A DNA stretch of 36,370 bases, taken from the NCBI GenBank assembly GCA_030427595.1, contig JAUIBX010000011.1, forward strand, positions 1 to 36,370. Direction: 5' to 3'. This document shows positions 15,151 to 24,077 of this stretch, piece by piece (within the stretch, counting starts at the first letter, position 1; the number at the start of each line of letters is the position of its first letter). Source of the stretch: Bacteriovoracia bacterium (GTDB lineage Bacteria; Bdellovibrionota; Bacteriovoracia; Bacteriovoracales; Bacteriovoracaceae). The notes below the pieces were generated by a model. The model was not told the DNA's origin. It did no database searches and saw only the letters and a list, made by a program, of their open reading frames with translations. The position numbers were made by a program, and so were the translations under genes.

Positions 15151-15906
15151 TTAGAAGTAGAAACTTAGATCAAAACCGAAGGTTAGCCAAGACAGGACTT
15201 GATTGCGCTGCGACGAAGTTTCACCTTCAAAGTCGGCCTCTCTTTTGACGTCGGCCAAGTGGTAGCTCATCTTGAGACCGTAGTGAAAAGATTGAGTAGA
15301 GCGGCGGTGCAGGCCAAAATCACATTTGAGACCGGGACCACTGTAAGAAAGCACTCTTTCATTTGAGGTGTAGTTGTACCATCCAAGCCCTGCTGCGGTG
15401 GTGGTAAACATTTTTTCTGAGTTTACGAGGTCTTGAATCCAAGTGCCTCTGTAAGAAATGGAGGCGCCAAAGGCCAAGACCTGGTCTTCCGATTCCCTTA
15501 ACTCAAGGGTGTTGGCACCATCGCTTGGGTTATTATCAGTCATTTCTTCAAATCTTCCGGAAGTTCTGAGACCAAAGAACTCCACCCATGCCAACTCAAA
15601 GCGATGAGCGTAAATGAACTCAAGGGTTTGAACACCAGTAAGGTCAGTGAGGTCATTATTGACGTGGTAGAGGAAGCTTGTGCGGTTTTTGTCTTGGTAG
15701 GTGTTGTAGTCCTTCATGAAGAGTCCGGTTTGGACATTTCTTCTCTTGAGGGTCGTACCTTTTTTAAGGGGGTCGAGCTCTTCAAGTTCTTCGCGGGTGA
15801 AGGTGTCTGTCAGTTCTTTGTCTGTGGGGTCCTCTTCAAATTGGGCCCAGCTACGTGAAGCAAGACCCATGAGGATTAAGAAAAATAAGATCACGGCATT
15901 TTTCAT
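15151..15906 (-). CDS. Outer membrane beta-barrel protein of unknown function
   Basis: 251 residues: signal peptide ending SWAQ, an acidic stretch (TREELEELDPLKKG) and then alternating amphipathic strands (QTLEFIYAHRFELAWVEFFG, QVLAFGASISYRGTW, HYGLKMSYHLADV) ending in SWLTFGFDLSFYF. A terminal Phe after alternating aromatic residues is the usual outer membrane insertion signal. The start overlaps the TolC-like gene's stop by ATGA, so the two are translated together and may work together. The exact role is not visible. Confidence 0.75.
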   Translation of the reverse strand: MKNAVILFFLILMGLASRSWAQFEEDPTDKELTDTFTREELEELDPLKKGTTLKRRNVQTGLFMKDYNTYQDKNRTSFLYHVNNDLTDLTGVQTLEFIYAHRFELAWVEFFGLRTSGRFEEMTDNNPSDGANTLELRESEDQVLAFGASISYRGTWIQDLVNSEKMFTTTAAGLGWYNYTSNERVLSYSGPGLKCDFGLHRRSTQSFHYGLKMSYHLADVKREADFEGETSSQRNQVLSWLTFGFDLSFYF

Positions 15907-17381
15907 TTTGCGGCCCCTCTAGGAATTCCTAGCCCTTCAAAACTCTTTCCGGGGAGTTCATCGACACCCATTTCTTGGGCGAGAAGAACCTTCTCTCTGG
16001 TGTGCAGGTAGTAGCGCTCGGCCAAGGCAGCGTCACTGCTAACCGCCTCAAGAAGAGCGTCCGAAAAGTTGATATAGGCCGTTTTACGATCCAGGTAATT
16101 TTCAAGAATGACATCGAAGGTTCTATTATTGGTTTCACTAGAAGCTTCAAGAATACGAATCTGTTGCTCATAAGTGCGTAGGCGATAATAAGAACGCTGA
16201 ATGCGAGAAAGAGCCAGGTGGCGCGCTTGGGCCAGTTCACTAAAACTATTTTGGCGACTAATGAGGGCCCTTTCTGTGGTTCTTTGGTTAAGAAAACCAC
16301 CAACACCGGTGATGGACCAAGTGGCATTGATACTGGCGCGCACATCAATACTATTGCCTACAATGCCACTTTCATAACGAGTGGTGCTCACTCCAGGAGC
16401 AAAGCTGTGGCGGTAGGCCCCAAGATTTACAGAGAACTTAGGGAGAGGAAGGTTTTCTCTGAGCTGAATTTCATAGGAGCGCTTGGCATTATTAACATCT
16501 TTAGTTGATTCAAGAATGCCTGGGTTATTATCGACAGCAATCTTCTCCGCTTCTTCAAGGGGCATTTGCAGTCTTTCGTAATTGAGACGGTCTTTTAGGA
16601 CATAGCGGGTGCCTGGCTCATCAGCAATAAGAAAGGCCATTTCTTCTTCTGCCACTCTAAGGGCATTACTGGCCTCTTGGAAGGAGTTTTGGGCACGCAG
16701 GTATTCCGAGCGTGCTTGATAGTACTCTTGCTTATTGATTTTTCGGGTCGCCACCTTTTCACGGTTATAGCGATAAACAAAGAAAGTGTGGCGCAGTTGC
16801 CTTCTAAAGATGTCCACCAGCTTTTGACGGTAGAGGAGTTCAAAGTATTTAATGATGGCCTCATGGCGAAGGGCCCTGCGCTGTTCTTTAAAAGCAGTCG
16901 TTGCTCGTCTGTAAGACTCTTTGTTGTTGAGGTAGGCGAGGTAATCTTTACCCCAATTAAAAACCACATAATCTTCGATATTTACCCCAAAAGAGCCGGT
17001 GGGACGACGAGGATCGCCGCCAGCATTGAAGTCACCGCCTCTTCTTAAGCGGCCAATACGCTGAGAGTCCGTCTCTAAAGTGAGGCTGAGCTGGGGCAAC
17101 CAAAAACTTTCTTTGGTGTCCTCCCAATTGAGGTTCAAGATCTCTTCAGAAAAGTCTCGTTGGTTTTGATCGTAGTTGGCGCGCAAAGCCTGTTCGATAG
17201 CTCCGGCAAGGCTAATGGACTTGGCATTATCAAGTTTGTAGCGATCAGACGTTTGAATGACGACGTTACTAGGTGGATTGTCAGAAAAATTCGTAGTCGC
17301 CGAACGCTTGCGGGCCTGGGCATAAATAGGGGAGTCCAATAAAAGGCACCCTATTAATAAAAATAGAATAGCTTGAGGCAT
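15903..17381 (-). CDS. TolC-family outer membrane efflux protein
   Basis: About 492 residues. Signal peptide (MPQAILFLLIGCLLLDSPIYAQA), then two long helical halves typical of the OEP family: DNAKSISLAGAIEQALRANY near the front, ARSEYLRAQNSFQEASNALR in the middle, and SRIQRSYYRLRTYEQQIRIL with LDRKTAYINFSDALLEA in the second repeat. It would form a trimeric channel for efflux or type I secretion. The ATG at 17381 is preferred to a TTG at 17390. No inner-membrane pump or membrane fusion protein lies beside it; it is coupled to the barrel protein instead. The leader upstream is a CA-rich stretch (see 17410-17452). Confidence 0.9.
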   Translation of the reverse strand: MPQAILFLLIGCLLLDSPIYAQARKRSATTNFSDNPPSNVVIQTSDRYKLDNAKSISLAGAIEQALRANYDQNQRDFSEEILNLNWEDTKESFWLPQLSLTLETDSQRIGRLRRGGDFNAGGDPRRPTGSFGVNIEDYVVFNWGKDYLAYLNNKESYRRATTAFKEQRRALRHEAIIKYFELLYRQKLVDIFRRQLRHTFFVYRYNREKVATRKINKQEYYQARSEYLRAQNSFQEASNALRVAEEEMAFLIADEPGTRYVLKDRLNYERLQMPLEEAEKIAVDNNPGILESTKDVNNAKRSYEIQLRENLPLPKFSVNLGAYRHSFAPGVSTTRYESGIVGNSIDVRASINATWSITGVGGFLNQRTTERALISRQNSFSELAQARHLALSRIQRSYYRLRTYEQQIRILEASSETNNRTFDVILENYLDRKTAYINFSDALLEAVSSDAALAERYYLHTREKVLLAQEMGVDELPGKSFEGLGIPRGAAK

Positions 17382-17409
17382 GTCTCTCAAGATCTCAACT
17401 CGCTTGTGA

Positions 17410-17452
17410 ATGTTGTGTTCCTGCGTGTGTGTTGTGTTGTTGTGTGTAAGTG
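17410..17452 (-). promoter_or_regulatory. CA-rich leader upstream of the TolC-like gene
   Basis: On the coding strand of the TolC-like gene this stretch is nearly all A and C (ACACACAACAACACAACACA core). Such sequence cannot fold and could keep the leader open for ribosomes; low-complexity drift is the alternative. Confidence 0.3.
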
Positions 17453-17493
17453 AAATTGTAGACTAAGTGATTTGGGTCGGACAAGCCCTTATT

Positions 17494-17604
17494 GCAGGTT
17501 GCAGGTTGCAGGTTGCAGGTTGCAGGTTGCAGGTTGCGGGTTACGGGTTACGGGTTACGGATTCAGAGACCTGCTCCCGGTTACCTGTTACCTGTTACCT
17601 GTTA
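17494..17604. repeat. Heptanucleotide array 1 (GCAGGTT / ACGGGTT / TTACCTG)
   Basis: Six exact GCAGGTT units (17494-17535), then one GCGGGTT, two ACGGGTT and a partial unit to 17560, a 20-base spacer, then three TTACCTG units (17581-17601) running into the stop codon of the minus-strand gene. TTACCTG is CAGGTAA on the other strand, so the two halves are imperfect inverted copies around 17561-17580. Same CAGGT core as the array at 30941-31025. Confidence 0.93.
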
Positions 17605-17973
17605 AAGGATTATTCCCGGACAGCCTTTTCTAATGATGCTTTCTTCTTTGTTTTGGATTTGGTTGAGAGTGTGACGAAGTTCACGAGAGAGGGACTTAAA
17701 GGTCTTTCTTAGTTTAGTGAGAACAGTTTTTCGTTCGGGGGGAGTGACTTTGATGAGGCGGCGGTTCCTTTCAAGGAGGCCTCTGATTTTTTGCTTATGG
17801 TCAATCTTTTGGTTGCGCTGTTTCATAAGTGCATTGCAGCGTCGAGAAATGCTGGGGTCAGTGATCACCGTTTGGCGGTAGTCTTCCGCTTGGGCAAAGC
17901 ATACTGAAATGCTCAGGAAAATCCCTGTGAAAATCAGAAAGAGGCTCCATATTTGGCGTTTAACTTTTCCCAT
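17602..17973 (-). CDS. Small exported basic helical protein of unknown function
   Basis: Not recognised. 123 residues: signal peptide (IWSLFLIFTGIFLSISVCFA), then a basic, mostly helical part (RLIKVTPPERKTVLTKLRKT, RELRHTLNQIQNKEESI) with two cysteines (RRCNALM and KGCPGIIL). Probably periplasmic. Its TAA stop is the first part of the heptanucleotide array: the reading runs CTT TAA CAG GTA. Divergent from kdsB, with about 85 bases between the starts. No clear ribosome binding site is seen. Confidence 0.6.
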   Translation of the reverse strand: MGKVKRQIWSLFLIFTGIFLSISVCFAQAEDYRQTVITDPSISRRCNALMKQRNQKIDHKQKIRGLLERNRRLIKVTPPERKTVLTKLRKTFKSLSRELRHTLNQIQNKEESIIRKGCPGIIL

Positions 17974-18058
17974 GAAAATAGCATAGCATGGCTTGGCTTA
18001 GTGCATGAGCTGATGGTAATTTCTTACCTTTATCGGATATCAACCGCGAGGTCGTGCC

Positions 18059-18856
18059 ATTAAAGAGACCAATGTTCTGGTCCTTATTCCCGCCCGTTAT
18101 GATTCTTCCCGTTTTCCGGGTAAACCGCTAGCTACCCTCGAAATTCAAGATTCTGGTGCCCAAAAGTCAGTGAGCATGATTTCTCTGGTTCATGAGAGGG
18201 CGTCTGGTTTGAAAAAGATTTTAGGGGAAAATCAGGTTGAAGTCGCCGTGGTCACGGATGATGAGCGCATTGAAAAGCACCTCAATGAACTCGGTCAGAA
18301 AGTCGTACGAGTCGATGATGAAGTGGCCAGTGGAACGGAGAGAATTTACCTGGCCTATGAGCGCCACTTTGCGGATCAAAAGTCCTTTGATTATGTCATC
18401 AATGTTCAAGGTGATGAGCCTCTCTTAGAGGGAGAGGATTTGGCGTCTTTAGTGAAATATCATCAAGAAAGTTCCTGTGATATCGCCACTATTGTTGCTG
18501 AAAAAACAGACTTTTCTGAATTTAAAAATCCTGACCGCGTGAAAGCCGTCTATGAAAAAGAGTCTGGTCTATGTCATTACTTTTCACGTGCCTGCGTTCC
18601 CCATGACCGCGACGGGAGTGAATTAAAAAAATGGTATTTGCATATTGGCGTTTATTGCTACCGGCCTTCGGCCTTGAAGGCATTTTGTCAGGCGCCGGTG
18701 TCTGAGCTTGAAAATATTGAAAAATTGGAACAACTGCGGGCCTTAGGATTGGGCCTAAAAATAGGTGCGGATAAGGCGCGCCATGAATTTATCGGTGTCG
18801 ACCGACCGGAAGATTTAAAAAGAGTCGAGGGAGTACTAAGTGAATCCGCAACATAA
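18059..18856 (+). CDS. kdsB: 3-deoxy-manno-octulosonate cytidylyltransferase, probable ATT start
   Basis: Activates KDO to CMP-KDO for lipid A-core synthesis. Seen: [20 protein letters not shown] at the front (the family N-terminal signature), [18 protein letters not shown] and [14 protein letters not shown]. The signature is coded from about 18074, but no ATG, GTG or TTG lies in frame between the upstream stop (18017) and it; the first ATG is at 18170, inside the domain. An ATT at 18059 has GAGG (18048-18051) 7 bases upstream, ideal spacing, giving (I/M)[12 protein letters not shown] and 265 residues. A CTG at 18077 is the other choice. The 3' end overlaps pyrG by 17 bases; first gene of the KDO/CTP operon. 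Confidence 0.85.
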   Translation: MKETNVLVLIPARYDSSRFPGKPLATLEIQDSGAQKSVSMISLVHERASGLKKILGENQVEVAVVTDDERIEKHLNELGQKVVRVDDEVASGTERIYLAYERHFADQKSFDYVINVQGDEPLLEGEDLASLVKYHQESSCDIATIVAEKTDFSEFKNPDRVKAVYEKESGLCHYFSRACVPHDRDGSELKKWYLHIGVYCYRPSALKAFCQAPVSELENIEKLEQLRALGLGLKIGADKARHEFIGVDRPEDLKRVEGVLSESAT

Positions 18857-20477
18857 TGCCAACCGCAAGGCCCACAAAAAGTTTATTTTTATAACTGGGG
18901 GCGTTTCTTCCTCTCTTGGTAAGGGCCTCGCTTCAGCGGCCATTGCTAGTCTTCTCGAAAGACGAGGCATTAAAATTAATATGCTGAAAATGGATCCTTA
19001 TATCAACGTTGATCCAGGCACCATGAGCCCTACCCAGCACGGTGAAGTTTTTGTTACAGATGATGGAGCGGAAACTGACCTCGACCTTGGTCACTATGAA
19101 CGCTTCACTTCGCTTACGCTTAATAAGCAAAGTAACTTCACCACCGGTCAAGTCTATATGCAGGTGATTGAAAATGAGAGGGAAGGAAAGTACCTCGGTA
19201 AAACTGTTCAGGTAGTCCCGCACATCACTAATGAAATCAAAAGAAGAATCAATCTAGCCGCTCAAGACTGTGACCTTCTCTTAGGAGAAATTGGAGGAAC
19301 GGTAGGGGATATTGAATCTTTGCCTTACCTAGAGGCCATCCGCCAATTCGCTCAAGACGTTGGCCATGAAAATGTTCTCTTCGTGCACTTGGTTTTGATT
19401 CCTTACTTAAGTGCAGCTGGGGAGTTGAAGTCAAAGCCCGCACAACACTCTGTAAAAGAGCTGCGCTCGATTGGTCTGACTCCTAATCTTATTATTTGTC
19501 GAAGTGATCGTGAGATAGAATCAGACATCATTGATAAGATTGCGCTCTTTTGTAATGTGCCTCGTCCGCACGTCTTTAGCTCCATTGATATGGATTCCAT
19601 CTATAAAGTTCCTTTGAACTTTCATCGCCAAGGTCTTGATGAGAAAATCACTGAGCTTCTTGGTATGTGGACGGCCGCTCCCGATATCAAAGGTCTTGAG
19701 AAGGTGGTTCATAATTTTGATAACCCTCTTCGCAAAGTCAAAATTGGTATTGTCGGCAAGTACACAGATCTCATTGAATCGTATAAGTCTCTTGGTGAGG
19801 CCCTTATGCATGGTGCTTTAGCTCATCAGTTGGAACTGGTGCCTCAGTATATTGATGCTGAAGAAATTGAGGCGGCTTCTGATAAGTCTGACATCCTAGG
19901 AGACGTGGATGGTATCCTTGTCCCCGGTGGATTTGGCGAACGAGGAACTGAGGGAAAGATTCAGGCCATTCAATATGCCCGTGAAAAGAAAGTTCCGTTC
20001 TTTGGTATCTGCTTAGGCATGCAGCTAGCGATGATTGAGTTTGCTCGCCATGTGGCCGGTCTTAAGAAGGCCACGAGCAGAGAGTTTGGTGAAGATGGCG
20101 AATTGGTTGTCAACTATATGGAAGGCCAATCGGAAGAGGGTTCTAAAGGCGGAACCATGCGCCTTGGTGCTTATGAATGTCATCTTGAAAAAGGGACTCT
20201 TGCCCACAAAGTCTATGGCACTCAAAATATTTCTGAACGTCACCGTCACCGTCTTGAGGTGAATAACCAATACGTGGATCAACTAAAAGGTGCTGGTATG
20301 GTGATTTCAGGTATGAATAAGGATCTTGGTTTGGTTGAAGTGATTGAGCTTGAAAACCATCCCTTCTTTATCGGTTGTCAGTATCACCCCGAGTTTAAAT
20401 CAAAGCCTTTTTCGCCTCATCCGCTCTTTAGTACTTTTATTGAAGAGGCGGGAAAAGTTTCAAAGGATAAGAAGTAA
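18840..20477 (+). CDS. pyrG: CTP synthase
   Basis: Makes CTP from UTP, ATP and glutamine. 545 residues, full length. Seen: [20 protein letters not shown] (P-loop like synthetase front), [32 protein letters not shown], and a C-terminal class I glutamine amidotransferase domain with nucleophile Cys in [10 protein letters not shown] and the His-Glu pair in [11 protein letters not shown]. Starts at GTG with GAGGGAG upstream, inside the end of kdsB; its stop shares one base with the kdsA start. CTP is the substrate of KdsB, so the operon couples nucleotide supply to KDO activation. Confidence 0.98.
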   Translation: MNPQHNANRKAHKKFIFITGGVSSSLGKGLASAAIASLLERRGIKINMLKMDPYINVDPGTMSPTQHGEVFVTDDGAETDLDLGHYERFTSLTLNKQSNFTTGQVYMQVIENEREGKYLGKTVQVVPHITNEIKRRINLAAQDCDLLLGEIGGTVGDIESLPYLEAIRQFAQDVGHENVLFVHLVLIPYLSAAGELKSKPAQHSVKELRSIGLTPNLIICRSDREIESDIIDKIALFCNVPRPHVFSSIDMDSIYKVPLNFHRQGLDEKITELLGMWTAAPDIKGLEKVVHNFDNPLRKVKIGIVGKYTDLIESYKSLGEALMHGALAHQLELVPQYIDAEEIEAASDKSDILGDVDGILVPGGFGERGTEGKIQAIQYAREKKVPFFGICLGMQLAMIEFARHVAGLKKATSREFGEDGELVVNYMEGQSEEGSKGGTMRLGAYECHLEKGTLAHKVYGTQNISERHRHRLEVNNQYVDQLKGAGMVISGMNKDLGLVEVIELENHPFFIGCQYHPEFKSKPFSPHPLFSTFIEEAGKVSKDKK

Positions 20478-21277
20478 TGAAAAAGCCCTTTCTCATTTTT
20501 AGTGGCCCATGTGTTTTAGAGAGTGAAGAGTTGGCCCTTGAAGTGGCCGAGTCTCTCAAAGAGCAGCTCTCTGGTTTTGGTGATGAAGTTGAGCTGACCT
20601 TCAAAGGTTCTTTTGATAAGGCCAACCGGACAAGTATCGATTCTTATCGCGGTCCGGGGATTGAAAAAGGTCTCAAAATTATGGAAACGGTTAAGGCGAA
20701 AACAGGTCTTCCGGTTATTACCGATTTCCATTTACCCGAGCAAGCCGATGAGGTGGCCAGTGTTTGTGACACTATTCAGATTCCAGCTTTTCTTTGTCGT
20801 CAGACCGACATGATTGTGGCCGGAGCCAAGGCCTGTGAGAAAAATGGCTCGCGCCTTAAGGTGAAAAAGGGACAATTCCTAAGCCCAGAAGAAACGAAGA
20901 ATATTGTGGATAAAGCCGTTAATTTCCTCGTGAAAGACCGTATCCTCTTAACAGAAAGAGGATCTTCCTTTGGTTACAATAACCTCGTTGTTGATATGGC
21001 GTCTTTTTCCATTATGAAGTCTTTTGGCGTGCGGGCCATTCACGATGCCACCCATTGTGTGCAAAGACCTGGTGGTCTTGGCAATGCGACTGGGGGCAAA
21101 CGCGAGCAAATTCTTGTGCTGGCCAAAGCTGCCGTTGCTGCGGGAGCGGATGGTGTTTTTATGGAATGTCACCCCAAACCAAGTGAAGCTAAAAGTGATG
21201 CTTCGACTTCTTTGGAGCTCACAAAAGTAGGTGGCATTATCGATACCCTTCTTAAAATTAAAAGGGCACTAGGTTAA
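20477..21277 (+). CDS. kdsA: 3-deoxy-8-phosphooctulonate synthase (KDO-8-phosphate synthase)
   Basis: Condenses phosphoenolpyruvate and arabinose-5-phosphate to KDO-8-phosphate. 266 residues, normal. Seen: FLIFSGPCVLES at the front, FKGSFDKANRTSIDSYRGPG (phosphate and substrate binding), DIQ-type core here DTIQIPAFLCRQTD, ERGSSFGYNNLVVDM and HDATHCVQRPGG, and FMECHPKPSEAKSDASTSL. The start ATG shares its A with the pyrG stop codon (TAATG). Confidence 0.97.
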   Translation: MKKPFLIFSGPCVLESEELALEVAESLKEQLSGFGDEVELTFKGSFDKANRTSIDSYRGPGIEKGLKIMETVKAKTGLPVITDFHLPEQADEVASVCDTIQIPAFLCRQTDMIVAGAKACEKNGSRLKVKKGQFLSPEETKNIVDKAVNFLVKDRILLTERGSSFGYNNLVVDMASFSIMKSFGVRAIHDATHCVQRPGGLGNATGGKREQILVLAKAAVAAGADGVFMECHPKPSEAKSDASTSLELTKVGGIIDTLLKIKRALG

Positions 21278-21281
21278 GAAT

Positions 21282-21827
21282 ATGAGAGACTTGAAAACGG
21301 AAGCCTTAAAGTATGCAGACCAGCTTAAAAAAATTAAGGTATGCGCCTTTGACGTGGATGGGGTTCTCACGGATGGAAAAGTTTGGTGGGCAGGAGAAGA
21401 AATTGGCTGGAATCGCTCGACTAATATTCGTGATGGTTATGGCCTCGTTCTTCTTAAGCGTCTTGGCTACAAAGTAGGTGTAATCACAGGAGGGGATTCT
21501 CTCAGTGTGGTCAAACGCTTTGAAGAAAATCTAAAACTCGATTTTGTGTACTCAGGAAATGAAGATAAGAGAGAGGCGTATAAAGATCTTTTGGCCCAAG
21601 GTTATGATAAATCAGAAATTCTCTATATGGGTGATGAGCACTTTGATATGCCCCTTCTTAAGGTTACTGGCTTTTCGGCCACTGTGCCTCAGGCCTCTCA
21701 CGAGGTGAAAGAAGTGGTGGATTATATTACTGAATGTTCAGGGGGAGAGGGTGCCGTTCGTGAGGTGATTGATCTTTTGCGTCTCGCCTGCAATATTACT
21801 CCGCAGATTCCTGAATTTGAGGTGTAG
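21282..21827 (+). CDS. kdsC: KDO-8-phosphate phosphatase, HAD family
   Basis: Removes phosphate from KDO-8-phosphate, giving KDO for KdsB. 181 residues. Seen: HAD motif I FDVDGVLTDGKVWW (nucleophile Asp), NIRDGYGLVLLKRLGYKVGV typical of KdsC, motif II-like ITGGDS, motif III Lys in NEDKREAYKDLL and motif IV GDEHFDMPLL. The last 30 residues correspond to the usual C-terminal tail. 4 bases after kdsA and 5 before the DUF493 gene, so cotranscribed. No arabinose-5-phosphate isomerase gene (kdsD) is in this operon. Confidence 0.95.
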   Translation: MRDLKTEALKYADQLKKIKVCAFDVDGVLTDGKVWWAGEEIGWNRSTNIRDGYGLVLLKRLGYKVGVITGGDSLSVVKRFEENLKLDFVYSGNEDKREAYKDLLAQGYDKSEILYMGDEHFDMPLLKVTGFSATVPQASHEVKEVVDYITECSGGEGAVREVIDLLRLACNITPQIPEFEV

Positions 21828-21832
21828 AGTCC

Positions 21833-22108
21833 ATGGCCAAAATTGATCCTAATAAGCTTTCTCGTATTAAAGAGCTTCTCGAAAGTGAAGAAAATTTTCC
21901 TTTAAGCTATACATTTAAGTTTATTGTTCCCACCCATAAGTTGAGTGAAATTGTCTCACTCTTTCCCGATGAAGATAATCTTTCAACTCGTCCTAGTTCC
22001 AAAGGCTCCTATATTTCTGTTACAGTAGTAAGAGAGGTGGAGAGTGCCGATCACGTTATTCGTGTCTATGAATCGGTCTCAGTGATTGAGGGAGTCGTCT
22101 CCCTTTAA
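21833..22108 (+). CDS. DUF493 (YbeD-like) protein
   Basis: 91 residues. Contains FPLSYTFKFIVPTHKLSEIV, RPSSKGSYISVTVVREVESA and IRVYESVSVIEGVVSL, matching the small ACT-like fold of the DUF493/YbeD family. Its biochemical role is not established in the family; allosteric or regulatory binding is often proposed. It sits between kdsC and gpsA in the operon, 5 and 26 bases away. Confidence 0.85.
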   Translation: MAKIDPNKLSRIKELLESEENFPLSYTFKFIVPTHKLSEIVSLFPDEDNLSTRPSSKGSYISVTVVREVESADHVIRVYESVSVIEGVVSL

Positions 22109-22134
22109 CCTCCAAAAAATTAGGGCGAGGGATT

Positions 22135-23172
22135 ATGGAAAAGAAAAAATATAAGAAAGCGTTAGTGATTGGCGCAGGGGCTTTTGGCACATCAATCGCC
22201 ACCGTACTCGCCTCAAACTTTGACAGTGTCATTCTCAAGGTTCGTTCTGAAGATGTTTATCAGGCGATCAAAAGTGGCGAGAACTCGGTTTATCTTCCAG
22301 GTCTTCCCATTCCCGCTAACCTCAAACCTGCGCTCACTTGGGAAGATGTGGACTCCCATGGAAAAGAAGACTACGAACTCCTTGTTAGTGGGTTACCGAC
22401 GGCGGGTATCTCTGAATTTTATCAAACAAATAAAGATCGCTTTGAAGAGTACTTGAAAGAAGGCATACCTCTGGTTTCTCTTTCAAAAGGTATAGATCCA
22501 GAGACATTGGAAATGGCCGATGACCTCTTCTTTGATCTCTTTCCTAAGTACCGCGAAAATTTCACTTTTCTTAGTGGACCAAGCTTTGCCAAAGAAATCA
22601 TGATGGAACAAATCACGTTGGCAACACTTGCGGGAAGAAGCCGTAAGGTCGTGAAGACCGTTATGGATATGGTCGATGCGCCTTACTTCAAATGCTTGGG
22701 TTCCTATGACGTTAAAGGTGTCCTTCTTGGAGGGGCCCTGAAAAACGTTATCGCTATAGCAGGTGGGATCATCGAAGGCCTTGGTTACAACCATAACACT
22801 CGTGCAGCGATGATTACTCGGGCCATCGCTGAGATGCTACGCTTTGGTCAGGTCTTTAACGCTAGACCTGAAACTTTCTATGGTCTTTCAGGGATGGGAG
22901 ACCTCATCCTTACGACTACCGGTGGGTTATCGCGAAATAAGAACTTTGGTCTTGAATTGGCCAAGGGGCGCTCTCCTGAAGAAATCATTAAATCACAGCG
23001 CACCGTCGTTGAAGGTTATAAAACGGCTAAAGCCGCCTATCATTTAAGTGAACGTTACGAAATTCGTGCCCGCATCTTTCAAGGGGTCTACAAAGTTCTC
23101 TATGAGGGATATGAGGCCCGTGCTGTCATCGAAGGTATGATGCAAGTTCCAGCGAAGTTTGAGTTGGAATAG
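22135..23172 (+). CDS. gpsA: NAD(P)-dependent glycerol-3-phosphate dehydrogenase
   Basis: Reduces dihydroxyacetone phosphate to sn-glycerol-3-phosphate for phospholipid synthesis. 345 residues. Seen: Rossmann motif GAGAFGTSIATVLAS (residues 13-27), PLVSLSKGIDPETLEM, FLSGPSFAKEIM, GGALKNVIAIAGGIIEGLG with the catalytic Lys, and GLSGMGDLILTTTGGLSRN. GAGGG lies before the ATG. Last gene of the operon; it meets the convergent solute-binding gene with 2 bases between. Confidence 0.97.
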   Translation: MEKKKYKKALVIGAGAFGTSIATVLASNFDSVILKVRSEDVYQAIKSGENSVYLPGLPIPANLKPALTWEDVDSHGKEDYELLVSGLPTAGISEFYQTNKDRFEEYLKEGIPLVSLSKGIDPETLEMADDLFFDLFPKYRENFTFLSGPSFAKEIMMEQITLATLAGRSRKVVKTVMDMVDAPYFKCLGSYDVKGVLLGGALKNVIAIAGGIIEGLGYNHNTRAAMITRAIAEMLRFGQVFNARPETFYGLSGMGDLILTTTGGLSRNKNFGLELAKGRSPEEIIKSQRTVVEGYKTAKAAYHLSERYEIRARIFQGVYKVLYEGYEARAVIEGMMQVPAKFELE

Positions 23173-23174
23173 GT

Positions 23175-23906
23175 CTAATCAAGTTCAGCTTCAATACTAA
23201 TTTTTGCCGGGTACTCTTTGACAAGAGGAGCGATCCTTTCAAGCCAAGGCCCTGTGGGCGCAAAGCTTAGGTGCATGGCGATGGTATCAATAAAGTTTGA
23301 GCATTGAAGATCGCTATAGCTTTTGAGGTAGGGTCTAATGCGAAAGGACTCAGGTAAGATAAAGAAATTTGCCCTTTCTTTTTCAATCATTTTTATAGCA
23401 CGACTAATGTAGTCACCTGAATAATCGAGACGCTCTATCTCTAGTTTCAGTTGTTCTAGTTTGGGGTGAAAATAGGCTCCCCGAGGATAAACGACCGTCT
23501 TAGCTTTTATATCTTCGTCTGTTACCGAGGAAGGTGATTTTAGTGAATTCTTAAAACCACAAACTACGGTCTGCATTTTGATAAGGGGAGTTGGGGAGTA
23601 ACGAACATCGGACTTATCCCCAGGCCCGGGAGCAAAGCTTCCATAGACTTGTATGATATTTTTCTTAAGAGACCTTTCTCCTCTGCCGAGAGGGGTTCTT
23701 CGCCATGAAACTTTATAGCCTGCCTTACCGAGACTCTTCTCTAGGTGCTTTGCTAGGAAACCTTTGGGTCTTTTCTTACCTTCTTCAAAGTCATAATAGG
23801 GAGGGTAGTGAACAGCGCCAATAGATACTGTTTGATTCTGGCCATAACTTGTAAAAGAATGGAACCAAAGAAAGCTCAAAAGTCCCATGAATAGTGAAAG
23901 ACGCAA
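23175..23906 (-). CDS. Exported family-3 solute-binding-like protein
   Basis: 243 residues. Signal peptide (MRLSLFMGLLSFLWFHSFTS) followed by a family 3 (amino-acid type) periplasmic binding protein fold: VSIGAVHYPPYYDFEEG at the front, GFLAKHLEKSLGKAGYKVSW, then KTVVYPRGAYF and AIKMIEKERANFFILPESF. No permease or ATPase gene is beside it, so it may act alone as a sensor or ligand carrier. It begins at TTG; TAA lies directly upstream in frame and the next ATG is at 23888, neither with a good binding site. Confidence 0.75.
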   Translation of the reverse strand: MRLSLFMGLLSFLWFHSFTSYGQNQTVSIGAVHYPPYYDFEEGKKRPKGFLAKHLEKSLGKAGYKVSWRRTPLGRGERSLKKNIIQVYGSFAPGPGDKSDVRYSPTPLIKMQTVVCGFKNSLKSPSSVTDEDIKAKTVVYPRGAYFHPKLEQLKLEIERLDYSGDYISRAIKMIEKERANFFILPESFRIRPYLKSYSDLQCSNFIDTIAMHLSFAPTGPWLERIAPLVKEYPAKISIEAELD

Positions 23907-24077
23907 TTATTTTGGATCGGGATATTGAATCATTAAATGAAGTTCCTTTATGAATAAATATATTACTCAAATATCAGCTAAAAGAAAAAATAAAAACTTA
24001 ACGTTAGAGCTTTGCTCTTGGCCGTAGTATCAGAGATACTCAAGTTTGTTTTACACTCATTTCTTAGGAACTCCCCC

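Noticed and set aside
17467-17712. Open reading frame running through heptanucleotide array 1 on the plus strand
   Set aside because: Its first third is translated repeat (repeating VAGCRLQ-like peptide), and the rest is antisense to the small exported protein gene; no ribosome binding site.
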